The notes: generated by a model from the letters alone, not told the origin. DNA of 64,000 nt from Pseudooceanicola algae (GCF_003590145.2 NZ_CP060436.1:1274001-1338000); one strand, 5' to 3'. Counted from the stretch's first letter, positions 9,958 through 19,666 are shown. A program made the numbers and translations.

Positions 9958-11280
9958 ATGCGTATTATTTCATTCCTTTCTGCTGTTCTCGTAGTGGCAA
10001 TTCTCTATGTGGTGCTGATCGAGCGGGACGCGCTGATGGCCTTCGCCCGTGGCGAAGGGCTGGGAACCGCGCTGGCCATCGCCCGCGACGAACCGACGCT
10101 GGCAACCGCCGAGGCCGCCGAAGCCCCCCCTGTCGATACCAATGCATCATCTGAACCGGCTGAGCCTGCCGCCGCAACCGCTCCGGATGCGCCCCGCCCG
10201 ATCCGCGTCGTCGCCATGCACAGTGCTGCGACCCATCTGGACAATGCAATCCTGCTGCGGGGTCAGACCGAAGCGGCCCGGCAGGTGGAACTGCGCGCCG
10301 AAACCAGTTCTTCCGTCACCTCGGCCCCGCTGCCGCGCGGCACGCTGGTCAGCGACGGCGATCTGCTGTGTCAACTGGATGCCGGCACCCGCGAGGCCGC
10401 CCGGGCCGAAGCCGAGGCGCGTCTGGCCGAGGCCGAAGCCAGCGTTCCCACCGCCGCTGCCCGTGTCGCCGAGGCCGAAGCGCTGCTGGAAGAGGCCGAA
10501 ATCAACTTTACCGCCGCCGACAAGCTGAGCGAGGGCGGCTTCACGTCCTCCACCACCCTTGCGGGCCGCCGGGCGGCCGTGCGCGCCGCCGAGGCCACGC
10601 TGTCTGCCGCGCAGGCCGGGCTGACCTCGGCCCAGGCCACGATCCGCGGGGCTCAGGCCAGCGTCGCCACGGCCGAAAAGGAAATCGAACGGCTTGAAAT
10701 CCACGCGCCCTTCGATGGCATCCTTGAAAGCGACACGGCGGAAATCGGCTCCTTCCTGCAGGCGGGCGGACTTTGCGCAACGCTGTTCGACCTCGATCCG
10801 ATCATTCTGGTCGGCTACCTGCCCGAAATCGACGTGGAACGTGCCGGCCTTGGCGCCACCGCGCGGGCCGAACTGACCGCCGGGGGAACCCAGGTCGCGG
10901 GTCAGGTCACCTTCCTGTCCCGGTCTGCCGATCCCACCACGCGCACCTTCCGGGTCGAAATCGCCGTACCCAACCCCGACCTGCGCATCCGCGACGGCCA
11001 GACGGCCGCGATCATGATCGAAGGCGCGGGCCTGCAGGCGCATCTGGTGCCGCAATCGGCGCTGACGCTGAACGATGACGGCGTGCTCGGCGTGCGCATG
11101 GTCGACGCCGACAGCCTGACCGCCTTTGCCCCGGTCGAGATCATCCGCGACAGTGGCGCGGGCATCTGGGTCACCGGCCTGCCCGAAACCGCCGATGTGA
11201 TCGTGATCGGGCAGGAATACGTGGTTGCCGGCGTGCCGGTGATCGCCTCCTTCGACATGCCGGGCGAGGCGGGGCAATGA
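9958..11280 (+). CDS. RND efflux periplasmic adaptor subunit
   Basis: Membrane-fusion protein linking an RND pump to an outer-membrane channel, 440 residues. An N-terminal membrane anchor (ISFLSAVLVVAILYVVLI) precedes an Ala/Pro/Glu-rich linker. A biotinyl-lipoyl half (LLRGQTEAARQVELRAE), a long alpha-helical hairpin rich in A/E (about residues 150-245) and the second lipoyl half (IHAPFDGILESDTAEIGSFL) follow. The ATG at 9958 puts the anchor at the very N-terminus. It overlaps the pump gene by ATGA (11277-11280). No outer-membrane channel gene lies nearby. Confidence 0.93.
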   Translation: MRIISFLSAVLVVAILYVVLIERDALMAFARGEGLGTALAIARDEPTLATAEAAEAPPVDTNASSEPAEPAAATAPDAPRPIRVVAMHSAATHLDNAILLRGQTEAARQVELRAETSSSVTSAPLPRGTLVSDGDLLCQLDAGTREAARAEAEARLAEAEASVPTAAARVAEAEALLEEAEINFTAADKLSEGGFTSSTTLAGRRAAVRAAEATLSAAQAGLTSAQATIRGAQASVATAEKEIERLEIHAPFDGILESDTAEIGSFLQAGGLCATLFDLDPIILVGYLPEIDVERAGLGATARAELTAGGTQVAGQVTFLSRSADPTTRTFRVEIAVPNPDLRIRDGQTAAIMIEGAGLQAHLVPQSALTLNDDGVLGVRMVDADSLTAFAPVEIIRDSGAGIWVTGLPETADVIVIGQEYVVAGVPVIASFDMPGEAGQ

Positions 11281-14200
11281 CCGGCCTCATCGACTGGGCC
11301 GCCTCGCGCGCCCGGATGATCCTGGCCTTCATCGCCCTGTCCCTGCTGGCGGGGGGATATTCCTATGCCACCCTGCCCAAGGAAGGCGAACCGGATATCG
11401 AGATCCCGGCGCTGTTCGTTTCGGTCCCCTTCCTCGGCATTTCCGCCGAGGACAGCGAGACCCTGCTGGTCAAGCCGATGGAGGCCGAATTCGCCGATCT
11501 CGACGGGCTGAAGACCATGACCTCGACCGCAGCAGAAGGCTATGCAGGCGTGGCGCTGGAATTCGAATTCGGCTGGAACAAGACCGAAACCATGGCCGAT
11601 GTCCGCGACGCCATGGGCAAGGCCGAGGCCAAGTTTCCCACCGGCTACGACAGCTATTCGGTGAACGAGATCAACTTTTCCGAATTCCCTATCCTGATCG
11701 TGAACCTGACCGGGGCGGTGCCCGAACGCACCATGGCCCGCATCGCCGAAGATCTGCAGGAAAAGATCGAAACCCTGGATTCCGTGCTGGAAGCCGGGAT
11801 CGCCGGTAACCGCGACGAAATGGTCGAGGTCGTCATCGACCCCCTGCGGCTGGAAAGCTACAACGTCACGGCAGCCGAATTGCTGGCCGTGGTGCAGAAC
11901 AACAACCAGCTTATCGCCGCCGGCGAGGTCGACAGCGCCGCGGGGACATTCGCCGTCAAGATCCCCGGCTCCTTTGACGAGATTCAGGATATCTACAACC
12001 TGCCGGTCAAGCTGAACGGCAACCGCGTGGTGACGCTTGGCGATCTGGCCACCATCCGCATGACCTATGAGGACCGCACCGGCACCGCGCGCTTCAACGG
12101 GGACACGACGGTCGCGCTGCAGGTGGTCAAGCGCAAGGGCTACAACATCATCGACACCGCCGCCGCCGTGCGCGCGATCGTCGAAGACTCCGCCGCCGCC
12201 TGGCCCGAAGAGATGAAGGCCGCCGTCCACGTCGGCAGTTCCAACGACCAGAGCCGCGTCGTCGGCTCCATGGTCGACCAGCTGGAAGGCTCGGTCCTGA
12301 CCGCCATCGCGCTGGTAATGATCGTGGTGCTGGCCGCCCTCGGCCCGCGCCCGGCGATCCTTGTCGGCTTCTCTATCCCGACCTCCTTCCTGCTGTGCTT
12401 CGTACTGCTGTCGATCATGGGGATCACGGTGTCCAATATCGTGATGTTCGGGCTGATCCTGGCCGTGGGGATGCTGGTCGACGGCGCCATCGTGGTGGTC
12501 GAATACGCCGACAAGCGGATCTCCGAAGGTACCGGGCCGATGCATGCCTATGTCGAAGCCGCCAAGCGGATGTTCTGGCCGGTGGTGTCCTCGACAGCGA
12601 CGACGCTCTGCGCCTTCCTGCCGATGCTGTTCTGGCCCGGCGTGGTGGGGCAGTTCATGGGCATGCTGCCGGTCACGCTGATCTTCGTGCTGTCGGCCTC
12701 GCTCATCGTGGCGCTGATCTACCTGCCGGTGATGGGCGGGGTCATCGGCAGGATGGCCCGCGCTTTCGACAGGTCCTCGACCTGGATGCGCCGGGCCTTC
12801 CCGTTCTGGCTGCGCGCACTGCTGGTGCCGGTGACGATATACGGCATGTACATCGGTGCCATGCTGACGATCAATCCGGGCTACCTCGGCGGCGCGGCCC
12901 CCTCCGGCCCCACTGCCGCCCTGCCCGGTATCGCGCTGTTCCTGATCGCCAGCTTCGCCGCCTCGATCACCATGGGCGCAGTGCGCCGGCCCGATCAGGG
13001 CGGCGCCGTGCGCACCCGCCGCCGCACGCCCTTCGGCTGGGTCATGTGGGCGATCACCGCCAACCCGATCATGCCGCTGGTCACTGTCGCCGCCGTCATA
13101 GGCTTCGTCTTCGCCACTTTCGCCTACTACGGCCAGCACCAGAAGGGCGTCGAATTCTTCGTCGAAAGCGAGCCCGAACAGGCCATCGTCTATGTCCGCG
13201 CGCGCGGCAACCTGTCGCTCGACCAGAAGGACGCGCTGGTGCGCGAGGTCGAACAGATCATCCTGCGCCACCCGGGCGTGAAAAGCGCCTTTGCCTTTGC
13301 CGGCGAAGGCGGGCTCGATTCCAACACCGGCGGCGCGGAACCGCCCCTCGACACCATCGGCCAGATCAACCTTGAGATCATCGCCTGGGAAGACCGTACC
13401 GACCGCCCCGAGCTTGACGGCAACACCGTCATCGACGAGCTTACCGCCGCCGCCGAACAGGTCCCCGGCATCAGGATCGAAATCCTCGCCGGTGACGCCG
13501 GGCCGGCCTCCTCCAAGCCCGTGCACCTGCGACTGAAGGGCGACAACTGGGACGACCTGATCGCGGCCACCGAACTGGCCCGCGCCCGTTTCGACCAGAC
13601 CGAAGGCCTGACCCTGATCGAAGACACCCTGCCCCTGCCCGGCATCGACTGGCAGATTGACGTCGATGTCGAAAAGGCCGGCCGCTACGGCGCCGATGTC
13701 GCCACGGTCGGCGCCATGGTCCAGCTGATCACCCAAGGGCTCGAGCTTGACACCATGCCGGTGGAAACCTCGGACGAGGAAATCTCGATCCGACTGCGCC
13801 TGCCCGAAGAGGACCGGGTGCTGTCCACCCTCGACACCCTAAAGGTGCGCACCACCGAAGGGCTGGTGCCGCTGTCGAACTTCATCACCCGCAAGCCGGT
13901 CAAGAAACTGGCGCAGATCAAGCGCGTCGACCAGACCCGCTTCTTCGACGTGAAGGCGGGCGTCGCCACGGGCCTCATGACCACCACCACAGCCCCGCGC
14001 AGCGGCGAAACCATCGAGGTCCCGATGACCCCGAACGAACGCATCGAAGTGCTCACCGAATGGCTCGAAAGCGGCGCCCTGCCGGCGGGCATCACCTATG
14101 AATGGACCGGAGATCAGGAAGACCAGGCGGAATCCGAGACCTTCCTGATGACGGCCTTCTCGGCCTCGCTCGCACTGATGTTCATCATCCTGCTGGCCCA

Positions 14201-14837
14201 GTTCAACAGCTTCTACAACTCGGTGCTGGTGCTGCTGGCGGTGATCATGTCGACGGCGGGCGTGCTGATCGGCATGCTGGTCATGGATCAGGCCTTTTCC
14301 ATCATCATGACCGGTACCGGAATTGTCGCCCTTGCCGGCATCGTGGTGAACAACAACATCGTGCTGATCGACACCTACCAGGAATATTCCGCCTATATGC
14401 CGCGGATCGAGGCAATCATACGTACCGCCGAAGACCGCATCCGCCCGGTGCTGCTGACCACCGTCACCACCATGGCCGGCCTCGCCCCGATGATGTTCGG
14501 CCTCTCGCTCGACTTCTTCGGGGGGGGCTATTCCATCGACAGCCCGACGGCGCTCTGGTGGAAACAACTGGCCACGGCGGTGGTCTTCGGCCTCGGCATC
14601 GCCACCGTGCTGACCCTCGTCTTCACACCCTCCATGCTGGCCCTGCGCGTCTGGGCGGGGCACTATCTTCTCTGGATCGCGCGCGGTCTGGCCTCTCTGT
14701 CCCTGGGACGCTCCTCGCAGGCCGCCCGCGACTGGGCCCTGCGCCGCGCTGCCCGACGTGTCCGCCACCCCGAAATCCTCTGGCCGCTCGAGGACGCCGC
14801 CCAGGCGCACCCCCATATCGCCCGCGCCGCCGAATAG
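11277..14837 (+). CDS. RND family efflux transporter permease
   Basis: Large inner-membrane proton-driven pump of the AcrB/HAE1-like superfamily, 1186 residues, somewhat longer than the usual 1020-1050. The first membrane helix comes right after the start, followed by LPKEGEPDIEIP. Two sets of transmembrane helices each follow a large periplasmic loop. NIVMFGLILAVGMLVDGAIVVVE-type sequence in TM4 contains the proton-relay acidic residue. The extra length includes an added membrane segment region (about residues 500-580) between the halves. Substrates cannot be read from sequence. Translationally coupled to the adaptor. Confidence 0.94.
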   Translation: MTGLIDWAASRARMILAFIALSLLAGGYSYATLPKEGEPDIEIPALFVSVPFLGISAEDSETLLVKPMEAEFADLDGLKTMTSTAAEGYAGVALEFEFGWNKTETMADVRDAMGKAEAKFPTGYDSYSVNEINFSEFPILIVNLTGAVPERTMARIAEDLQEKIETLDSVLEAGIAGNRDEMVEVVIDPLRLESYNVTAAELLAVVQNNNQLIAAGEVDSAAGTFAVKIPGSFDEIQDIYNLPVKLNGNRVVTLGDLATIRMTYEDRTGTARFNGDTTVALQVVKRKGYNIIDTAAAVRAIVEDSAAAWPEEMKAAVHVGSSNDQSRVVGSMVDQLEGSVLTAIALVMIVVLAALGPRPAILVGFSIPTSFLLCFVLLSIMGITVSNIVMFGLILAVGMLVDGAIVVVEYADKRISEGTGPMHAYVEAAKRMFWPVVSSTATTLCAFLPMLFWPGVVGQFMGMLPVTLIFVLSASLIVALIYLPVMGGVIGRMARAFDRSSTWMRRAFPFWLRALLVPVTIYGMYIGAMLTINPGYLGGAAPSGPTAALPGIALFLIASFAASITMGAVRRPDQGGAVRTRRRTPFGWVMWAITANPIMPLVTVAAVIGFVFATFAYYGQHQKGVEFFVESEPEQAIVYVRARGNLSLDQKDALVREVEQIILRHPGVKSAFAFAGEGGLDSNTGGAEPPLDTIGQINLEIIAWEDRTDRPELDGNTVIDELTAAAEQVPGIRIEILAGDAGPASSKPVHLRLKGDNWDDLIAATELARARFDQTEGLTLIEDTLPLPGIDWQIDVDVEKAGRYGADVATVGAMVQLITQGLELDTMPVETSDEEISIRLRLPEEDRVLSTLDTLKVRTTEGLVPLSNFITRKPVKKLAQIKRVDQTRFFDVKAGVATGLMTTTTAPRSGETIEVPMTPNERIEVLTEWLESGALPAGITYEWTGDQEDQAESETFLMTAFSASLALMFIILLAQFNSFYNSVLVLLAVIMSTAGVLIGMLVMDQAFSIIMTGTGIVALAGIVVNNNIVLIDTYQEYSAYMPRIEAIIRTAEDRIRPVLLTTVTTMAGLAPMMFGLSLDFFGGGYSIDSPTALWWKQLATAVVFGLGIATVLTLVFTPSMLALRVWAGHYLLWIARGLASLSLGRSSQAARDWALRRAARRVRHPEILWPLEDAAQAHPHIARAAE

Positions 14838-14874
14838 CAAAAGGACCCGCGCGGTTCCCCCCGCGCAGGCCCAG

Positions 14875-14942
14875 ATGTTTCCCTGTTCCAAATATCCCGG
14901 GGAGTCTCCCGCAGGGAGACGGGGCAGAGCCCCTCTTCCCCC
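14875..14942. repeat. Dispersed twin-hairpin intergenic element, copy A
   Basis: Begins AGATGTTTCCCTGTTCCAAA, then TATCCC and a G run, then two hairpins: GTCTCCC/GGGAGAC (14904-14920) and GGGGC/GCCCC (14921-14933). It sits between the convergent RND pump and Atm1-type genes. Related copies occur at 47609-47672, 55568-55620, 60043-60113 and, inverted, 60757-60808. Confidence 0.85.
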
Positions 14943-14963
14943 AAGTATGACCTTAATCCGACA

Positions 14964-16790
14964 TCAGGCCGCCTCTTCGGCCTCCGCCGATTGCCGCGCC
15001 CAAAGCGCTGCATAGCGCCCGTTGCGCGCCAGAAGGTCGGCATGGGTGCCCTCTTCGACCACCAGCCCCTTTTCCAGCACCACGATCCGGTCCGCATCCG
15101 CGATCGTCGACAGGCGGTGCGCGATGGTCAGCACAGTGCGCCCCTCACCCGCGCGGTTCAGCGCCGACTGGATCTCGCGCTCCGTATCGGTATCCAGCGC
15201 ACTGGTCGCCTCGTCCAGCAGCAGGATCGGCGGGTTCTTCAGCAGTGTCCGGGCGATCCCCACGCGCTGCTTTTCCCCGCCGGACAGCTTCAGCCCGCGC
15301 TCCCCCACCTTCGTCTCGTAACCTTCGGGCAGCGACATGATGAAATCGTGGATCTGCGCCGCCTGCGCCGCGCCGGTAATCTCTTCCGGGGTGGCATGTT
15401 CGCGGCCATAGGCGATGTTGTAGCCGACCGTATCGTTGAACAGCACCGTGTCCTGGGGCACCACGCCGATCACGTCATGCAAGCTGTCCTGGGTCACGTC
15501 GCGCAAATCCTGCCCGTCGATGCGGATCGCCCCGCCACTGACGTCGTAAAAGCGGAACAGCAACCGCCCGATGGTGGACTTCCCGGAACCGGAGGACCCG
15601 ACCAGCGCCACCTTCTGACCCGGTGCGACCCGCAGGCTGACACCCTTCAGGATCTCGCGCTCGGGATCATAGGAAAAGTGCACATCGTCCAGCACCACTT
15701 CGCCGCCCGAAACCTCGATCCGCCTGGCGCCCGGCTTGTTCTCGACCTCTGCAGGCTGATCGAGCAGCAGGAACATCTCTCCCATGTCCACAAGGCTCTG
15801 GCGGATCTCACGGTAGACGGTGCCGAGCATGTTGAGCGGCATGGTTATCTGGATCATGTAGCTGTTGACCAGAACGAAATCCCCGACGGTCAGGGTGCCG
15901 TTCTGTACGCCCATGGCCGCCATCACCATGACCCCGACAAGGCCGGCGGTGATCAGCACGCTTTGCCCGAAGTTCAGGAAGGCCAGCGAATAGGCGGTCT
16001 TCAGCGATGCGGCCTCATACCCGGCCTGGGCATGGTCATAACGCCGGGCCTCGCGGGCCTCGGCGCCGAAATACTTGACCGTCTCGAAGTTCAGCAGGCT
16101 GTCGACCGCCTTCTGGTTGGCATCGGTATCCTGGTCGTTCATCTCCTTGCGCAGTTTCACCCGCCATTCGGTCACCTTGAACGTGAACAGGGTGTAAAGC
16201 GCGATGACCGCAGCGACCACGACAACATAGGTGACGTCGAAAACCACGGCGAGGACCACCGCGATCATCAGCAATTCCAGGATCAGCGGCCCGATGGAAA
16301 ACAGCATGAAGCGCAGCAGAAATTCGATGCCCTTCACCCCACGTTCGATGATCCGGCTCAACCCGCCGGTCTTGCGCGTCAGGTGATAGCGCATCGACAG
16401 GCGGTGAATATGCACGAAGGTCTCAAGCGCGAGCGACCGCAGCGCCCGCTGCCCGACCCGCGCAAAGATCACGTCTCGCAACTGCTGGAACCCGACCGAC
16501 ATCAGCCGGGCCATCCCGTAGGCGACGGTCAGCCCGATGGCCCCGATGCTGAGCATCCATGCCGCGCTGTCCCCGCCATCCTCGGCCAGGGAATCCACCC
16601 CGGCCTTGTACAGAAACGGCGTCCCCACGGCGATCAGCTTTGCCAGAAACAGCACCACCAGCGCCCAGCTGACGCGGCGACGGACCCAGGCATGTTCCTT
16701 CGGCCAGAGATAGGGCCAGACACGCGCCACGATCCGCCCGCTGTTCTTCGGCATCTCCGTGGTTGTCACTTCCGAATGGCGTGGGCTCAT
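14964..16790 (-). CDS. Atm1-type ABC exporter (heavy-metal/glutathione-conjugate type)
   Basis: 608-residue half transporter with an N-terminal six-helix export domain and a C-terminal ATPase. ANQKAVDSLLNFETVKYFGAE is the hallmark of Atm1/HMT1/ABCB7-like exporters, which move glutathione-linked sulfur or metal species. Walker A is GSSGSGKST (about residue 400), the signature LSGGEKQR (about 500) and Walker B ILLLDEATSA. It is divergent from a cysteine-rich ArsR regulator 66 bases away, suggesting metal-controlled expression. Bacterial homologues confer resistance to heavy metals; the actual substrate here is inferred. Confidence 0.93.
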   Translation of the reverse strand: MSPRHSEVTTTEMPKNSGRIVARVWPYLWPKEHAWVRRRVSWALVVLFLAKLIAVGTPFLYKAGVDSLAEDGGDSAAWMLSIGAIGLTVAYGMARLMSVGFQQLRDVIFARVGQRALRSLALETFVHIHRLSMRYHLTRKTGGLSRIIERGVKGIEFLLRFMLFSIGPLILELLMIAVVLAVVFDVTYVVVVAAVIALYTLFTFKVTEWRVKLRKEMNDQDTDANQKAVDSLLNFETVKYFGAEAREARRYDHAQAGYEAASLKTAYSLAFLNFGQSVLITAGLVGVMVMAAMGVQNGTLTVGDFVLVNSYMIQITMPLNMLGTVYREIRQSLVDMGEMFLLLDQPAEVENKPGARRIEVSGGEVVLDDVHFSYDPEREILKGVSLRVAPGQKVALVGSSGSGKSTIGRLLFRFYDVSGGAIRIDGQDLRDVTQDSLHDVIGVVPQDTVLFNDTVGYNIAYGREHATPEEITGAAQAAQIHDFIMSLPEGYETKVGERGLKLSGGEKQRVGIARTLLKNPPILLLDEATSALDTDTEREIQSALNRAGEGRTVLTIAHRLSTIADADRIVVLEKGLVVEEGTHADLLARNGRYAALWARQSAEAEEAA

Positions 16791-16841
16791 CCCTGGCTCT
16801 CCTCTTGTCCGCGCGGCACATATAACTTAACGTCCGAATAG

Positions 16842-16865
16842 TTCAACACTACATGAATGGTTGAA
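16842..16865. promoter_or_regulatory. Inverted repeat between the ABC exporter and ArsR, candidate operator
   Basis: TTCAAC-12 bases-GTTGAA in the 66-bp divergent intergenic region. It overlaps the ArsR start codon at 16857. An ArsR-family dimer binding here would shut off both directions. Assignment rests on symmetry and position only. Confidence 0.5.
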
Positions 16866-17243
16866 AACATGCAGCGCCAGGACGTTCTCGACTGTCTCGC
16901 CGCCCTCGCCAACGAGACGCGGCTGGATATTATGCGCTTTCTGGTGCCTCACGGCACCACCGGCGCCCCCGCCGGGCAGATCGCGCAGCAAATCGCGGTT
17001 TCGGCCTCGCGGCTGTCATTTCATCTGAACGTGCTGGAACAGGCCGGGCTGGTCTCGCCCGAGCGCAAGGGGCGGATGGTCTTCTACAGCGCCCGGCCCG
17101 CGCGGCTTGGCGGGACCATTGGTTACCTGCTGTCGGATTGCTGCGGAGACGATCCCGGCGTGCGGTCCTGCTGCCTGAACGTCATGACGCATCGCGCCGT
17201 GACGCCGCAGGCCAAGCCGTTCAATCTGCCGCTGGAAGAGTGA
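16857..17243 (+). CDS. ArsR/SmtB-family transcriptional regulator with C-terminal cysteine pairs
   Basis: 128-residue winged-helix repressor. The HTH region is visible: ALANETRLDIMRFLV, then SASRLSFHLNVLEQAGLV (recognition helix, about residues 50-67), then the wing RKGRMVFYSA. Near the C-terminus it has CCGDDPGVRSCC, two cysteine pairs eight residues apart. This resembles the C-terminal CC/C arsenite site of the A. ferrooxidans-type ArsR proteins and not the ELCVCDL site of E. coli ArsR. Start at ATG 16857, or possibly the in-frame ATG at 16869. It is divergent from the Atm1-like exporter and its 3' end overlaps the convergent LysM gene by 23 bases. Confidence 0.9.
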   Translation: MVENMQRQDVLDCLAALANETRLDIMRFLVPHGTTGAPAGQIAQQIAVSASRLSFHLNVLEQAGLVSPERKGRMVFYSARPARLGGTIGYLLSDCCGDDPGVRSCCLNVMTHRAVTPQAKPFNLPLEE

Positions 17244-18540
17244 ACACCTGTCCCGGATAGATCAGATGCGGGTTGCGGATCAGCTCGCGGTTGGCCTCGA
17301 AGACGCGCACATAAAGCACGCCCTGCCCATAGCTGTCCCGCGCGATCGCCCAAAGCGTATTGCCGGGCTGGATCGTCACCTGTTCCGCCGGCCCTAGCGC
17401 GGCGGTCTGCGCGGCGGCGATACGTTCGGGGGTTTCGCGTTCAAAGGGCGTCTCGACCCGGCTCAGCACCTCACCGGCGTCATCCACCTCGTCCAGACGC
17501 AGGCTGTAGACGCCCGGCTCGACCTCGGTCAGGCGGGACTCCCATTCTCCTGAGGCGCCAACATCGACCGTCGCGCGCAAGATGCCGTCGAGGTAACAGC
17601 GCACGTAACCACCGGGTCGCGCCAACCCGCTGAGGACCACGGCACCATTGGCGTCATAGGCAATCGTGCTCAGCTCGACACCGCTGATTCCGGTGGGCGC
17701 ATCCGATTGTTGCAGCACCTGAACGCCGTCGCCTTCGGCCATGAGAACCGTTGGCACCGGGGCCGCAGCGGCGACAACCTGCGGCGCCTCGACAGAACCC
17801 GCGGGTTCGACCGGGCTGGCCGGACTGTCGGTGGCTTGCGGTGTCTCTGCCGCCAAGGCGGCGATTTCGGGTTCGGCTTCCGACGTGGTTGCGGGCTGCG
17901 CCGCCGCTGTAACCACAGGGGCCAGGATCACCTGCTGATCGGCCAGCGTATCGGCGATGCCATCGGCGCCGACGCCCTGAAGCGTCATGACCTGAGCAGC
18001 CTGCCCCGGGGTGATATCCAGAAAACTGACAAAGCGCCCATCGGCCCCGGCGAGCGAGCGGTCGATTTCCACCCCGTCCAGTTGGATCGAAACCGAGGTA
18101 TTGGGTGCCGCCTGCCCTGCGACCAGCGCGGTCCCGTCGCCTTCCATCCGCACGATGTCGAAGCTGGGGGCGACGGCGGTCTGCTCCGCTTCGACGTCGG
18201 GGACCGGCACAGGCGCGGCGGGTTCGGCAATCTCTTCCGCTACCGGGGCGACGGGATCAGGAGACAAGTCATCGGAAACGGCGGCATCTTCGGGCGGGAT
18301 TTCCGCGGCCTGTGCGGCGGTTTCAGGCGGCGTGACAGCGGCCAACTGTCGGGCTTCTGCGGCGTCCGGCGCGGGCTGCGGGGCGTCCACTTCTGTCGCG
18401 ATTTCGCTGGCCGGGGCGGGCGCCGGCTTCCCGCCATCCTGCGGGCCGATCCAGCCGAAAAAGATCGCGGCACCGCCGGTCGCAAGTCCCCCTGCCACGA
18501 CGGCAAAGGCTGGCAAACCAAAGTTCTCCGCAAGTTTCAC
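17221..18540 (-). CDS. LysM peptidoglycan-binding domain protein
   Basis: 439-residue envelope protein. An N-terminal hydrophobic segment (FAVVAGGLATGGAAIFFGW, residues 12-30) anchors it. A long Pro/Ala/Glu-rich low-complexity region (about 35-110) follows, then Ig-like carbohydrate-binding-type modules around VSIQLDGVEIDRSLAGADG and YVRCYLDGILRATVDVGASG. A C-terminal LysM domain (VTIQPGNTLWAIARDSYGQG ... HLIYPGQVFTLP) should bind peptidoglycan. Homologues are common in Rhodobacteraceae without a known specific function. Confidence 0.88.
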   Translation of the reverse strand: MKLAENFGLPAFAVVAGGLATGGAAIFFGWIGPQDGGKPAPAPASEIATEVDAPQPAPDAAEARQLAAVTPPETAAQAAEIPPEDAAVSDDLSPDPVAPVAEEIAEPAAPVPVPDVEAEQTAVAPSFDIVRMEGDGTALVAGQAAPNTSVSIQLDGVEIDRSLAGADGRFVSFLDITPGQAAQVMTLQGVGADGIADTLADQQVILAPVVTAAAQPATTSEAEPEIAALAAETPQATDSPASPVEPAGSVEAPQVVAAAAPVPTVLMAEGDGVQVLQQSDAPTGISGVELSTIAYDANGAVVLSGLARPGGYVRCYLDGILRATVDVGASGEWESRLTEVEPGVYSLRLDEVDDAGEVLSRVETPFERETPERIAAAQTAALGPAEQVTIQPGNTLWAIARDSYGQGVLYVRVFEANRELIRNPHLIYPGQVFTLPAAD

Positions 18541-18651
18541 GACAGATGTCCCCGATAGTCCTCATGCAGCGCGCCCATCCGGGCGGTTGAGCACTCATAT
18601 CAACAAGGCTATCACCGGTCAAAAGACATTGAACCCAAGGGGCCGTTTGAA

Positions 18652-19203
18652 ATGACAAAAGCATCCATCTGTGTCTATTGCGGCTCACGCCCAGGCGTGA
18701 ACCCGGCTTATGTGCAGGAAGCCCGCGCGCTTGGGGCCGGGCTGGCGCCGCGCGACTGGCGGCTGGTCTACGGGGCCGGCGATGTGGGGCTGATGGGCGA
18801 AGTGGCCCGTGCGGCCCAAACTGCGGGGGCCGAGACCTTTGGCGTGATCCCCACCCACCTGCTGGACTGGGAAGTCGGCAAGCGCGACCTCACCCGGTTC
18901 GTTGTCACCGAGACGATGCACGAACGCAAGAAGGTCATGTTCGTCAATTCCGACGCCGTGGTCGTCCTGCCGGGCGGCGGCGGAACGCTGGATGAATTCT
19001 TCGAGGTGCTGACCTGGCGCCAGTTGGGTCTGCATGCCAAGCCCATCGTGCTGGTCAACGTGGACGGGTACTGGGATCCCCTGCTGGACATGATCGAGAA
19101 CATCGTCACCCAGGGGTTCACCGACCGGGCCGTGGCGGAAATGATCACGCCGGTTGGAGATGCCGAGGGCGCGCTGAACGCCCTCGGCCAGTTGCTGCCT
19201 TAA
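18652..19203 (+). CDS. LOG-family protein (putative cytokinin riboside 5'-monophosphate phosphoribohydrolase)
   Basis: 183-residue Rossmann-fold protein of the LOG/TIGR00730 family, which removes ribose 5-phosphate from nucleoside monophosphates. The N-terminal ICVYCGSRPG, the arginine-containing MHERKKVMF and the phosphate-binding PGGGGTLDEFFE (about residues 107-118) are all present, so it looks catalytically intact. In bacteria many of these act as AMP/CMP nucleosidases; cytokinin activation is one possibility. Stands alone between convergent neighbours. Confidence 0.92.
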   Translation: MTKASICVYCGSRPGVNPAYVQEARALGAGLAPRDWRLVYGAGDVGLMGEVARAAQTAGAETFGVIPTHLLDWEVGKRDLTRFVVTETMHERKKVMFVNSDAVVVLPGGGGTLDEFFEVLTWRQLGLHAKPIVLVNVDGYWDPLLDMIENIVTQGFTDRAVAEMITPVGDAEGALNALGQLLP

Positions 19204-19204
19204 A

Positions 19205-19666
19205 TCAGCTGCTTGCCTCGGCCATCTCGGCCTTCAGCAGCTTTTCGATTTCGGGGACCGGGTGATTGGTCAGGCTCTTGGGCACTTCGCCGATCACCTT
19301 GTCCGCGACTTCCTTGTGGATCGACTTGCGCAGTTCGCCCAGGGTCTTGGGCGGCGCGACCAGCACGATCTTGTCGAAGGCCCCGCGATGCGCCAGACGA
19401 TAGAGGATATCCGCCATCTCGTCGGCAAAGCGTTCCTTCGCAAGCTCGTGCCAGTCGGTGTCATCCATGGCAGAGCGTTGGCCGACGCCGTTGTCGGACT
19501 TGCGACCGGGGCGATTGGCGCTTTGTTCACGGTCCGAGGGGTTTTCCTGCTCTTCCTTGCGGATCACCTCAAGGTTGGGGTTCTCGGCATCGGTGATGTT
19601 GCGCAGAAAGATCGCCTTTTCGCCGTCGGCCACCATGACCCAGCAATCATTGGGAATATCGGTCAT
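19205..19666 (-). CDS. Host attachment family protein (baeRF/AtsE-like)
   Basis: 153-residue soluble protein resembling the family named for proteins required for attachment to host cells in Agrobacterium. Typical features are the opening WVMVADGEKAIFLRN, a central DREQSANRPGR, and the C-terminal FDKIVLVAPPKTLGELRKSI, which resembles an archaeal-release-factor-like fold. AAGGAG precedes the ATG at 19666. It overlaps the small upstream gene by TAATG, so the two are probably co-translated. Function in this organism is inferred by family only. Confidence 0.82.
   Translation of the reverse strand: MTDIPNDCWVMVADGEKAIFLRNITDAENPNLEVIRKEEQENPSDREQSANRPGRKSDNGVGQRSAMDDTDWHELAKERFADEMADILYRLAHRGAFDKIVLVAPPKTLGELRKSIHKEVADKVIGEVPKSLTNHPVPEIEKLLKAEMAEASS

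Noticed and set aside
10902-13736. Very long open frame on the minus strand (over 900 codons) opposite the RND pump
   Set aside because: It is a reading-frame shadow of GC-rich codons. Composition is extreme in Gly/His/Asp/Gln and no domain is seen, while the plus strand has a clear RND protein.
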